From an uncultured Lachnospiraceae bacterium (GTDB lineage: Bacteria; Bacillota; Clostridia; Lachnospirales; Lachnospiraceae), in the NCBI GenBank assembly GCA_947174725.1, contig CAMWKA010000119.1, positions 1-6,001 of the forward strand: DNA of 6,001 bases, written 5' to 3'. The notes beneath the pieces are model-generated. The model was not told where the DNA came from and searched no databases. It worked only from the letters and a program-made list of their open reading frames with translations. A program made the position numbers and the translations under genes. Of the stretch, positions 1-5,985 are shown piece after piece; the stretch's first letter is position 1; each line of letters begins with the position of its first letter.

Positions 1-1
1 G

Positions 2-1606
2 TATCTGAAAACAAATCCGGACGGTAGCACGACAAATGCAATAGATAATATTTATGTCCAGTTTATTGGTACAGAATTTACGATTGAATTCCGTAACGAC
101 GATTATTCGGTCTATGAAACGAGAACCGTGGAGAATGGGAAATCCACCTATCCGCCGAATACTAAACCGACGCCGAAAACAGCGGAGAATAGCGGATATG
201 TATTTGATTCCTGGCTTTACTATTATACGGATTTTACACCATATGTTGGAACAGGCGATCCTTTGCAGAATGTGCAGTCGAACCTGATTGCGATGCCGGT
301 CTTTGTGCCGGATCCGGAAGCGGCATTCTTTACGATTACCTTCCGAAATGATGATTATTCCGTATTTGAGACGAAGCAGGTGGCAGAAGGTAACAACGGA
401 CTGGTTCCGTCTACGTATCCGTCGCCAAAGCTTGCGGAACATCAGGGCTGGTATTTCAGTCACTGGAACTTCTATGACAGCACGCTTGGTCTGGAGAATG
501 TGACTGAGAACCGTAATGCGGTTGCCGTCTTTTCTGCGGTTCCCGTAAGCGGCAATGGCGTTGGTGGTAATAATCCAAGCGGCGGAAATGGAAATAGTGG
601 AAACAATGGCTCTAATGGCTCTAATGGCAATAACGGCTCCAATGGCAATAATGGTTCCACGTCAGGCAATTCAGCGTCGGGTAATTCAGCATCAGGCAAT
701 GCGGCGAATAACAATGGTAAGTATAATGTTATTGTAGAAAATGGCGCGGGCGGCGGCTATTACGCGCCGGGCAGCGTAGTTACGATCACTGCGTATGCAG
801 CGCCGACGGGTAAAGTATTTGACCGCTGGACCACGTCCAATACGGACATCGGTTTTTCCAATGCCTTTGGTGCGTCCACGACGTTCATTATGCCGACGCA
901 TGAAGTGAAGGTGACGGCTACCTATAAGACGCCTTCAGTGTCCTCTAACCGGGTGAGCCAGAACAGCACCACAAATGGAACGACTAATAACAATAATACT
1001 TCCGGCAGCGGTACCACCAATCGTAATCCGAATAAAGGCGGTACGGACGTAACCGTTACGACAACTGCGATTGATAACAATAACAAGAATCTTGCTTCGG
1101 CAACTGTGGCAGGATCTACAGACAATTTTGTGGTAAAGATTACGGACAGTGCGGCGGCATCCGCGGCAGTCGAGCAGGCGCTTAGGGCGCAGTACGGTGA
1201 TTTGAGCAACATCCGGTTTGTGGGATTTGATATTTCATTGTATGATGAGACCGGTACGCGTAAGATCGAGAATACAGCGGGTCTTGCAGTAACCATTACC
1301 ATACCGATCCCGGATGAGCTGGTGCCTTATGCCGGCAACAACATGGCGGCAGGCGTTGTTAACGGTGTATTGGATCCGATGGCAGTGAAGTTTACGACGA
1401 TTGACGGTGTTCCGTGTATGCAATTTACGGCGACGCATTTTTCACCGTATGCAATCTATGTGAATACAAACAATCTCGTATCCGGCGTGACAGATACGAC
1501 GCCTAAGACAGGAGATATTCATCCAAAATGGTTTTTGGCGATCGGTCTGGCATGTATTTCAGGTGTATTGTTTACCTGGAAGGATAAGAGGAAAGTGCCT
1601 GTTTAA
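2..1606 (+). CDS. Modular cell-wall-anchored surface protein, InlB-type repeats, 5' end missing
   Basis: The frame is open from base 2, so the gene starts left of the window; the GTG at 128 is internal, lying inside a repeat. 534 residues are visible. Domain order by nucleotide: two 84-residue InlB B-repeat-like units (from 77 and from 329, both opening FTI-FRNDDYSV), a Gly/Asn/Ser linker (548-718), a divergent InlB-type repeat (719-925) with the typical G-VFD-W and FIMP-EV-V-ATY pattern, a Ser/Thr/Asn linker (926-1045), and a C-terminal beta-rich domain (about 1046-1480) ending in HFSPYAIY, a pattern I associate with wall-anchored Clostridia proteins. The tail is TPKTGD (from 1499), a hydrophobic span (about 1529-1582) and KDKRK, a sortase-type sorting signal. 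It is probably exported, wall-linked and acts as an adhesin or binding protein. The ligand is unknown, and any catalytic or binding head would lie upstream of the window. Repeat-family calls are from pattern recognition only. Confidence 0.88.
   Translation, partial: YLKTNPDGSTTNAIDNIYVQFIGTEFTIEFRNDDYSVYETRTVENGKSTYPPNTKPTPKTAENSGYVFDSWLYYYTDFTPYVGTGDPLQNVQSNLIAMPVFVPDPEAAFFTITFRNDDYSVFETKQVAEGNNGLVPSTYPSPKLAEHQGWYFSHWNFYDSTLGLENVTENRNAVAVFSAVPVSGNGVGGNNPSGGNGNSGNNGSNGSNGNNGSNGNNGSTSGNSASGNSASGNAANNNGKYNVIVENGAGGGYYAPGSVVTITAYAAPTGKVFDRWTTSNTDIGFSNAFGASTTFIMPTHEVKVTATYKTPSVSSNRVSQNSTTNGTTNNNNTSGSGTTNRNPNKGGTDVTVTTTAIDNNNKNLASATVAGSTDNFVVKITDSAAASAAVEQALRAQYGDLSNIRFVGFDISLYDETGTRKIENTAGLAVTITIPIPDELVPYAGNNMAAGVVNGVLDPMAVKFTTIDGVPCMQFTATHFSPYAIYVNTNNLVSGVTDTTPKTGDIHPKWFLAIGLACISGVLFTWKDKRKVPV
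77..550 (+). repeat. Two tandem 84-residue InlB B-like repeats
   Basis: Unit 1 begins at 77 and unit 2 at 329, exactly 252 bases apart and in frame. Both open with FTI-FRNDDYSV followed by -ET--V--G, then share a P---P-PK-AE--G--F--W core and an --V--N--A--VF end. The protein match is clear at the start of each unit. The DNA copies differ at many third positions, so this is an old duplication rather than a recent or slipping one. More units may lie upstream of the window. Confidence 0.8.
548..718 (+). repeat. Low-complexity Gly/Asn/Ser linker with 9-nt and 15-nt tandem repeats
   Basis: A 57-codon stretch is almost wholly Gly, Asn, Ser and Ala. Inside it are six 9-nt units (608-661) of the type GGC-TCT/AAT-AAT, encoding Gly-Ser/Asn-Asn triplets. 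Three 15-nt units follow (662-706) encoding SGNSA, SGNSA and SGNAA. All units are multiples of three, so gain or loss of copies would keep the frame. It probably forms a flexible spacer between the InlB-like repeats and the next domain. Confidence 0.85.
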
Positions 1607-1621
1607 GTTGTTCTAAGCAGT

Positions 1622-1668
1622 TTCCGGTCCGGTATTTTGTGAAAAGATGCCGGACTGGAATTTTATTA
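1622..1668 (+). terminator. Intrinsic terminator after the wall-anchored protein gene
   Basis: The left arm 1622-1634 (TTCCGGTCCGGTA) pairs with 1648-1660 (TGCCGGACTGGAA) over 13 bp with two G-T wobbles. TTTT/AAAA can extend the stem inside the loop. A T-rich run (TTTTATTA, 1661-1668) follows directly. It begins 15 bases after the stop codon at 1604-1606. It also sits just upstream of the ribosome binding site of the next gene, so it may only partly block read-through. Confidence 0.85.
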
Positions 1669-1674
1669 GCATAT

Positions 1675-1680
1675 GGAGGA
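1675..1680 (+). promoter_or_regulatory. Ribosome binding site that fixes the start of the LRR protein
   Basis: GGAGGA lies 5 bases before the ATG at 1686. The earlier in-frame ATG at 1647 falls in the loop and 3' arm of the terminator hairpin and has no such site. The codons between the two would add a 13-residue extension ahead of an otherwise ideal signal peptide. The start is therefore placed at 1686. Confidence 0.85.
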
Positions 1681-1685
1681 AATAT

Positions 1686-3374
1686 ATGCGGCAAAGATTA
1701 AAATGGATTTTGGGAATTCCCGCAGCAGCGGCGCTGGCAGTTCTGCTGATCGGCGGTTATGTCAGTTCAAAGGCAGCGTCCGCCGGTGTGGATTTTAATA
1801 TCAACGGAAAAGAACTGGTCGGCTATACCGGAACGGATTCCGTGGTAACGGTTCCTAATGGGATAGAGGTGATCGGAAGAGGAGCGTTTGCGGCCAATCC
1901 CAATATTACCGAAGTGAAATTGCCTGACACCGTGATAGAGATCAGCTACGGGGCCTTTGCGGACTGTACCGCCCTGCAGAAGATTACTTTGCCCAATGCG
2001 GTTACTACAATAGGCGATTCCGCATTTAACCATTGTGTGAATCTGCAGTCTGTGACCATTGGGTCAGGGTTGAGAACACTTGGAAGCGGAGCATTTGCCG
2101 ATTGCGACAGTTTGTCCAGTGTCCGTATCGCTGCCAATAATAAATATTTTTCCTGTGTGGACGGCGTTATTTATGATGCGTCCCAAAGTAAGATTTATCA
2201 ATATCTTTCCGGCAGACAGGGTCGTCAGTACCGGATGCCGGATACGGTTACCGATATTGTACGTTATGCCTTCTGGGGGTGCGATCGACTGGAAGATATC
2301 ACGTTTTCATCGGGGTTGACAAAGATTCCGGATTATGCGATTGCGGATGCGGGAAGCGTAGAAACGGTGAAAATCAATGCGCCGTTATGTACCATCGGTC
2401 TGAAAGCGTTTGATGGCTGCCGGTCATTAAAGCAGATCATCTTTCCGGTGTCGGTTACAGAGATTCACGATACCGCGTTTGACAGCTGCAATAAGGAAGC
2501 CTTGTTTGTCTGTGAGGCAGGTTCGTATGTAGATAATTACGCTTTGGAACATGGTTTTGCAACCAATTCCTCTGCAGTCTATCAGATATCTTATTTTGAC
2601 GAAGGGAAAGCGGAGCAGTCAACGCAGAATGTTGCTTTAGAAGCAAAGCCGGAAGATATAAAAGAAAACCCTTCCGCTTCGAATACCAATACGGGCAATA
2701 CTTATGTCGGAACCTCTTATCAGACAACAGACGGCGTTGTTTTGGGTAATGCAAGGATCGTATCAGACAGGGTATTTGTGATGGCAGGGAATATGGTTGT
2801 GACGGATGGCTCTACCTTGAGCGGCAGTCAGGAAAGCGTGACATTATCAGCTGTTGCAGATTATGCTTATTATAATCGGACGGATCTTACCTCCTATGAT
2901 TTTGCGACGGAAGGATCCATTGAGGTCATCGGGCAGCTGGCATTTGCCAGAACCGGTTTAACGCAGGCGGTACTTCCGGAAGGTCTGAGGACAGTCTCTT
3001 ACGGAGCGTTTTATCACTGCGATCAACTTACGGATGTTGTGATTCCGTCTACCGTGACGAATGTTGAGGCATATGCATTTGAACATACGCCATGGCTGGA
3101 AAACTGGCGTAACTCGTCGGATAAGGAGGATTATCTGATCGTTGGAGACGGCGTGCTGATTTCCTATAAAGGATCTGACGCGGCAATTGTGATACCGGAG
3201 GAAGTAAAATATATTGCGTCCGGCGTATTCCGTGATCATCATGAATTGACCTCGGTGACATTTCCGGCAGGACTTATATCCATCGGCAGCTACGCGTTTG
3301 CGGGATGCAGCGGACTTACGGAAAAAATCGGCTTGACGGATACGGTATATCAGGATACGACGGCATTTGAATAA
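1686..3374 (+). CDS. Secreted BspA-like leucine-rich-repeat (LRR_5 type) protein
   Basis: 562 aa from the ATG at 1686. The N-terminus is a signal peptide: positive residues MRQRLK, a hydrophobic core (about residues 8-24), and a plausible cleavage site after KAASA near residue 33. Block 1 (about residues 45-265) holds about eight LRR units of the LRR_5/BspA form, with the recurrent IG--AF--C--L--V-LP pattern. It closes with a cap-like stretch (about 268-302) containing AGSYVDNYALEHGF. A Ser/Asn/Glu-rich linker follows, then a segment I cannot assign (about 338-410). Block 2 (about 411-560) has roughly five more LRR units. I see no sorting signal, transmembrane tail or wall-binding domain, so it is probably released or held non-covalently. 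Family members are surface or secreted binding proteins, and the ligand cannot be read from sequence. It has its own terminator downstream. No convincing promoter lies in the short gap upstream, so expression may depend on read-through from the preceding gene. Confidence 0.9.
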   Translation: MRQRLKWILGIPAAAALAVLLIGGYVSSKAASAGVDFNINGKELVGYTGTDSVVTVPNGIEVIGRGAFAANPNITEVKLPDTVIEISYGAFADCTALQKITLPNAVTTIGDSAFNHCVNLQSVTIGSGLRTLGSGAFADCDSLSSVRIAANNKYFSCVDGVIYDASQSKIYQYLSGRQGRQYRMPDTVTDIVRYAFWGCDRLEDITFSSGLTKIPDYAIADAGSVETVKINAPLCTIGLKAFDGCRSLKQIIFPVSVTEIHDTAFDSCNKEALFVCEAGSYVDNYALEHGFATNSSAVYQISYFDEGKAEQSTQNVALEAKPEDIKENPSASNTNTGNTYVGTSYQTTDGVVLGNARIVSDRVFVMAGNMVVTDGSTLSGSQESVTLSAVADYAYYNRTDLTSYDFATEGSIEVIGQLAFARTGLTQAVLPEGLRTVSYGAFYHCDQLTDVVIPSTVTNVEAYAFEHTPWLENWRNSSDKEDYLIVGDGVLISYKGSDAAIVIPEEVKYIASGVFRDHHELTSVTFPAGLISIGSYAFAGCSGLTEKIGLTDTVYQDTTAFE

Positions 3375-3379
3375 ACGAT

Positions 3380-3411
3380 AAAAAGCGGCTCATCCGGAGC
3401 TGCTTTTTTAT
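3380..3411 (+). terminator. Intrinsic terminator after the LRR protein gene
   Basis: The arm AAAAAGCGGCTC (3380-3391) pairs with GAGCTGCTTTTT (3397-3408) over 12 bp with one G-T wobble and a 5-base loop. The T run is part of the 3' arm and continues to 3409. It starts six bases after the stop codon. The A-rich left arm gives some potential to act on the opposite strand, but no gene on that strand needs it. Confidence 0.92.
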
Positions 3412-3430
3412 TAGGGTTCCATTCGAGGGG

Positions 3431-3446
3431 CGTTTTTCCGTTTTTC
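3431..3446. repeat. 8-bp perfect tandem direct repeat in protease leader
   Basis: CGTTTTTC occurs twice back to back (3431-3438 and 3439-3446). The second copy runs into the left arm of the adjacent inverted repeat. It may be a binding site or simply T-rich leader sequence; its function is not determinable here. Confidence 0.5.
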
Positions 3447-3468
3447 TCATATATTGGTTATGAGAAAA
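3442..3468. promoter_or_regulatory. Perfect 10-bp inverted repeat upstream of the protease gene
   Basis: TTTTCTCATA (3442-3451) is the exact reverse complement of TATGAGAAAA (3459-3468), with a 7-base loop. It ends 19 bases before the ATG at 3488. TATATT (3450-3455), which could serve as a -10 box, lies across the left arm and loop, but no good -35 box is seen 16-18 bases further up. It could be an operator, or an RNA hairpin close to the ribosome binding region. The right arm ends in GAGAAAA rather than a T run, so it is not a typical terminator for the + strand. Confidence 0.5.
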
Positions 3469-3487
3469 GGATGGAAGAAGACAATAG

Positions 3488-4396
3488 ATGAAACGGGTAC
3501 GTGCTTTACTTCATTTGGACGATTTTGCGCAGATGCGGCATCGTCCATGCGATTTTTCAATTGCTGTTCTTGATTCCGGGGTGGCAGAACATCCGGATAT
3601 CGTATCGAATATTGTCGCTTTTCATGATGTGGTGGGTGGAAGAAAGACGCCTTATGATGACTATGGACATGGAACCCATATCGCAGGAATCATTTGCGGC
3701 GATGGCAGGCTTTCTAATGGAGTCTATGAGGGCGTTATTCCTTCTGCTAAGATTATTGCTATCAAAATTCTGGATGGAAAGGGAGACGGAGCGGCGGCAC
3801 ATCTGCTGGACGCGCTGGACTGGGTTTATCGGAACAGAAAACGTTATCATATCAGAATCGTCAATATTTCAATCGGAATGGAAAATCATGTCAGCAGTGA
3901 TAACAGAAAGCGTATGCAACAGGCGATCAGCAGGCTGTATCAGGAGGATATTCTGGTCATTACCGCAGCCGGTAACAATGGCCCGGAACCCATGACGCTG
4001 TCTGCGTTGGGCGAGGGTGATGATGTGATCTCAGTGGGTTGTTATGACTTTGGATATAAAGGGCAGAGCGGAAAAAGCTGTTCCGAATATTCTGCCAGAG
4101 GTCCCAGCAGGTATTCCTTGAAAAAACCGGATCTGGTGGCGCCCGGGACGGACATCGTCTCCTGCTCCCACCGGTACAGGCAGGGACGCAGGAAAGCGTA
4201 TTGCGTCAAGAGCGGAACCTCCATGGCGACAGCAGTGGTCACAGGCGCTGCGGCCATGCTTCTGGCAGAAAGCTATTTATCCTCGCGGCAGTTAATGACA
4301 CGGCTGCAGCATGCGGCGAGGGATATCCATGAACCTTGGAATCTGCAGGGCTGGGGTGTTCTGGATATTGAGCGTCTATTATTAGGGAAGCGGTGA
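3488..4396 (+). CDS. S8-family (subtilisin-like, AprX-type) serine protease without signal or propeptide
   Basis: 302 aa. The catalytic triad of subtilases is visible: Asp29 in AVLDSGV, His61 in GHGTHIAG, and Ser245 in SGTSMATA. The oxyanion-hole Asn163 is in TAAGNNG. Supporting motifs are NISIG (126-130), YSARGPS (201-207) and KPDLVAPGT (213-221). The spacing and motifs resemble the AprX/intracellular subtilisin group. There is no signal peptide, and only about 22 residues precede the catalytic domain, so no classical inhibitory propeptide is present. It is probably a cytoplasmic endopeptidase, perhaps for protein turnover. Start choice: TAG at 3485-3487 closes the frame just before ATG 3488, and a modest GGAAG site lies at 3473-3477. 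It stands alone between terminator-like elements, and its substrate is unknown. AprX of Bacillus is, from memory, over 100 residues longer, so this is a compact version that looks intact over the core. Confidence 0.92.
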   Translation: MKRVRALLHLDDFAQMRHRPCDFSIAVLDSGVAEHPDIVSNIVAFHDVVGGRKTPYDDYGHGTHIAGIICGDGRLSNGVYEGVIPSAKIIAIKILDGKGDGAAAHLLDALDWVYRNRKRYHIRIVNISIGMENHVSSDNRKRMQQAISRLYQEDILVITAAGNNGPEPMTLSALGEGDDVISVGCYDFGYKGQSGKSCSEYSARGPSRYSLKKPDLVAPGTDIVSCSHRYRQGRRKAYCVKSGTSMATAVVTGAAAMLLAESYLSSRQLMTRLQHAARDIHEPWNLQGWGVLDIERLLLGKR

Positions 4397-4412
4397 ATTG
4401 ATCAGCGCTTCC
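4386..4412 (+). terminator. Weak hairpin overlapping the protease stop codon
   Basis: GGAAGCG (4386-4392) and CGCTTCC (4406-4412) are perfect complements, and TGA/TCA pair inside them. The stop codon of the protease (4394-4396) lies inside the hairpin. Only ATAGTTTCTGTTG follows, not a clean T run, so termination would be inefficient at best. It could instead be a transcript-end stabilising hairpin. Confidence 0.35.
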
Positions 4413-4422
4413 ATAGTTTCTG

Positions 4423-4451
4423 TTGACGATATTCTGGGAATGAGATAAAAT
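4423..4451 (+). promoter_or_regulatory. Sigma-A type promoter for isocitrate dehydrogenase
   Basis: TTGACG (4423-4428) and TAAAAT (4446-4451) are separated by 17 bases, each one mismatch from consensus. Transcription would start near 4458, giving a leader of about 70 bases to the ATG at 4528. That leader is A-rich. It contains a tiny GATT-GAAA-AATC hairpin (4454-4465) but no riboswitch or T-box that I can recognise. Confidence 0.75.
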
Positions 4452-4527
4452 TAGATTGAAAAATCAAAGATAATCATACATCTAAGCGTGAGAATACGGA
4501 TTTTACCAGAATGAGAGGAGCGGCAAC

Positions 4528-5739
4528 ATGGAAAAGATTACAATGAAAGTACCTTTGGTGGAGATGGATGGAGATGAAATGACAAGGATTCTCTGGCAGA
4601 TGATCAAGGAGGAACTGTTACTGCCATATATTGATTTGAAGACAGAATATTATGACCTTGGTTTAAAATATCGTAATGAGACGAATGATCAGGTAACGAC
4701 CGATTCCGCCCTTGCGGCAAAGAAGTACGGTGTAGCCGTAAAATGTGCTACCATTACGCCAAATGCGGCGCGTATGGAGGAATATGACCTCAAGGAAATG
4801 TATAAAAGTCCCAATGGCACGATCCGCGCAATTCTGGATGGTACGGTATTCCGTACGCCGATTGTAGTGAAAGGGATCAGTCCCTGCGTAAAGAACTGGG
4901 AAAAGCCAATCACACTTGCGCGTCATGCTTATGGGGATGTCTATAAGAATACGGAGATCAAAGCGCCGGGACCGGGGAAGGCTTATCTGGTATTTGAAGA
5001 TGACAACGGTAATGTAACCAAAGAGCTGATTCATGAATTTAAGGGAGCAGGCATACTGCAGGGAATGCACAATACGGAGAAATCCATCCGCAGTTTTGCT
5101 AAATCGTGTTTTAACTTTGCTTTGGATACAAAGCAGGATCTATGGTTCGCCACAAAGGACACGATCTCTAAAAAATATGACCATACGTTTAAGGATATTT
5201 TTGCTGAGATTTATGAGACGGAGTATAAGAGTGCCTTTGAAGCAGCGGGCATCGAGTATTTCTATACGTTGATAGATGACGCGGTTGCCAGAGTGATGAA
5301 AGCAAAGGGTGGATTTATCTGGGCGTGTAAGAATTATGACGGGGATGTGATGAGTGATATGGTCAGCTCTGCCTTTGGTTCCCTTGCCATGATGACTTCG
5401 GTTCTGGTATCTCCAGACGGTGTTTATGAATATGAAGCGGCACACGGAACGGTGCAGCGCCATTATTATAAGCATTTAAAGGGCGAGGAGACTTCTACTA
5501 ACTCTGTTGCGACGATCTTTGCGTGGACAGGCGCACTCAGAAAACGCGGTGAATTGGATGAACTTCCGGAGCTGGTAAGATTTGCGGACTGTCTGGAAAA
5601 AGCAACCCTGCAGACCATCGAAAACGGAAAGATGACAAAGGATCTTGCATTGATCACGTCGCTTACGGAGGTTACGGTCCTGAACAGTCAGGAATTTATC
5701 CGGGCGATCCGGGAGACGCTGGAAAGTCTGCTGAAATAA
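4528..5739 (+). CDS. icd: NADP-dependent isocitrate dehydrogenase, eukaryotic-type homodimer
   Basis: 403 aa, full length for the family. It oxidatively decarboxylates isocitrate to 2-oxoglutarate, making NADPH in the cytoplasm and feeding glutamate synthesis and the TCA pathway. The sequence follows the human IDH1-type (type II) enzyme closely rather than the E. coli type. Substrate-binding residues fall in KSPNGTIR (Ser94, Asn96, Arg100), Arg109 in VFR, and Arg132 in RHAYGD. Tyr139 and Lys210 match the catalytic Tyr/Lys pair. Metal-binding Asp residues are Asp250 in LIDD and Asp273 and Asp277 in [16 protein letters not shown] (Arg311, His312) matches the NADP-selecting Arg-His pair. The start is backed by AGGAG at 4516-4520, 7 bases before the ATG. 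A good promoter precedes it. A small gene follows after 15 bases and is likely cotranscribed. Citrate synthase and aconitase genes are not adjacent within the window. Confidence 0.96.
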   Translation: MEKITMKVPLVEMDGDEMTRILWQMIKEELLLPYIDLKTEYYDLGLKYRNETNDQVTTDSALAAKKYGVAVKCATITPNAARMEEYDLKEMYKSPNGTIRAILDGTVFRTPIVVKGISPCVKNWEKPITLARHAYGDVYKNTEIKAPGPGKAYLVFEDDNGNVTKELIHEFKGAGILQGMHNTEKSIRSFAKSCFNFALDTKQDLWFATKDTISKKYDHTFKDIFAEIYETEYKSAFEAAGIEYFYTLIDDAVARVMKAKGGFIWACKNYDGDVMSDMVSSAFGSLAMMTSVLVSPDGVYEYEAAHGTVQRHYYKHLKGEETSTNSVATIFAWTGALRKRGELDELPELVRFADCLEKATLQTIENGKMTKDLALITSLTEVTVLNSQEFIRAIRETLESLLK

Positions 5740-5740
5740 T

Positions 5741-5750
5741 GGAGGTGATC
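5741..5750 (+). promoter_or_regulatory. Full-length Shine-Dalgarno that sets a TTG start
   Basis: GGAGGTGATC is complementary over ten bases to the usual 3' end of bacterial 16S rRNA (GATCACCTCC). It begins one base after the stop codon of the isocitrate dehydrogenase gene and ends 4 bases before the TTG at 5755. Such a strong site argues for translation from TTG and explains how the small gene is expressed despite a weak start codon. Confidence 0.85.
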
Positions 5751-5754
5751 TGCC

Positions 5755-5985
5755 TTGTCGAGAAAAGAAGAAGTATTCATTCCGGCATTAAAAGGGAAAA
5801 CGATTCCTGTGATTTCCTTGGATAACAGGTGGTATCGGCTGATGAATGGGGTGGATAAGACACCGCGAATGCAGAAGCTGGAGGATGAATTAAAGGCGCT
5901 GTTAAAGCGTCAGGGAAAAGTGAATACGGAGACGAGTACGCTGCTAAATCAAAAAAAGCTGCTGATGGAAAATATCGTTGGCTAA
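5755..5985 (+). CDS. Small coiled-coil protein of unknown function, possibly truncated
   Basis: 76 aa from a TTG start that is fixed by the GGAGGTGATC site. I do not recognise a named family. The first half has a short beta-like stretch (VFIPALKGKTIPVISLDNRWYR) split by Gly/Pro. From about residue 37 on (TPRMQKLEDELKALLKRQG and after) it is highly charged with a heptad-like Leu pattern, consistent with a coiled coil. There are no transmembrane segments, Cys clusters or signal peptide, so it is probably cytoplasmic. It follows isocitrate dehydrogenase by 15 bases and probably shares its transcript; a functional link is not shown. The frame ends at TAA 5983-5985 in what looks like the middle of a helix, and an ATG in the same frame begins at once. 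It may therefore be the N-terminal part of a longer coiled-coil protein cut by a nonsense codon. Confidence 0.7.
   Translation: MSRKEEVFIPALKGKTIPVISLDNRWYRLMNGVDKTPRMQKLEDELKALLKRQGKVNTETSTLLNQKKLLMENIVG

Noticed and set aside
128..130. GTG at 128 as the start of the wall protein
   Set aside because: The frame is open to base 2, and the GTG falls inside the first InlB-like repeat, which begins at 77 and matches the second unit over its whole start.
922..1302. 126-codon open frame on the minus strand
   Set aside because: It is opposite the well-supported wall protein and its Val/Leu/Thr-rich product mirrors the Asn/Thr/Gly-rich coding strand; no ribosome binding site or domain pattern was seen.
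1647..1649. ATG at 1647 as the start of the LRR protein
   Set aside because: It lies within the terminator hairpin and lacks a ribosome binding site; the ATG at 1686 has GGAGGA 5 bases upstream and a clean signal peptide.
3471..3491. Six-codon open frame overlapping the protease start (ATGA junction), possible leader peptide
   Set aside because: Its AAAAGG purine run directly abuts the ATG, too close to act as a ribosome binding site, and the peptide has no regulatory codon pattern.
4452..4527. Riboswitch or T-box in the isocitrate dehydrogenase leader
   Set aside because: The leader is only about 70 bases, A-rich, with one 4-bp hairpin and no terminator/antiterminator pair.
4663..5070. 135-codon open frame on the minus strand
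   Set aside because: It lies wholly within the isocitrate dehydrogenase gene, whose product matches the family residue by residue, and the antisense product shows no recognisable motif.
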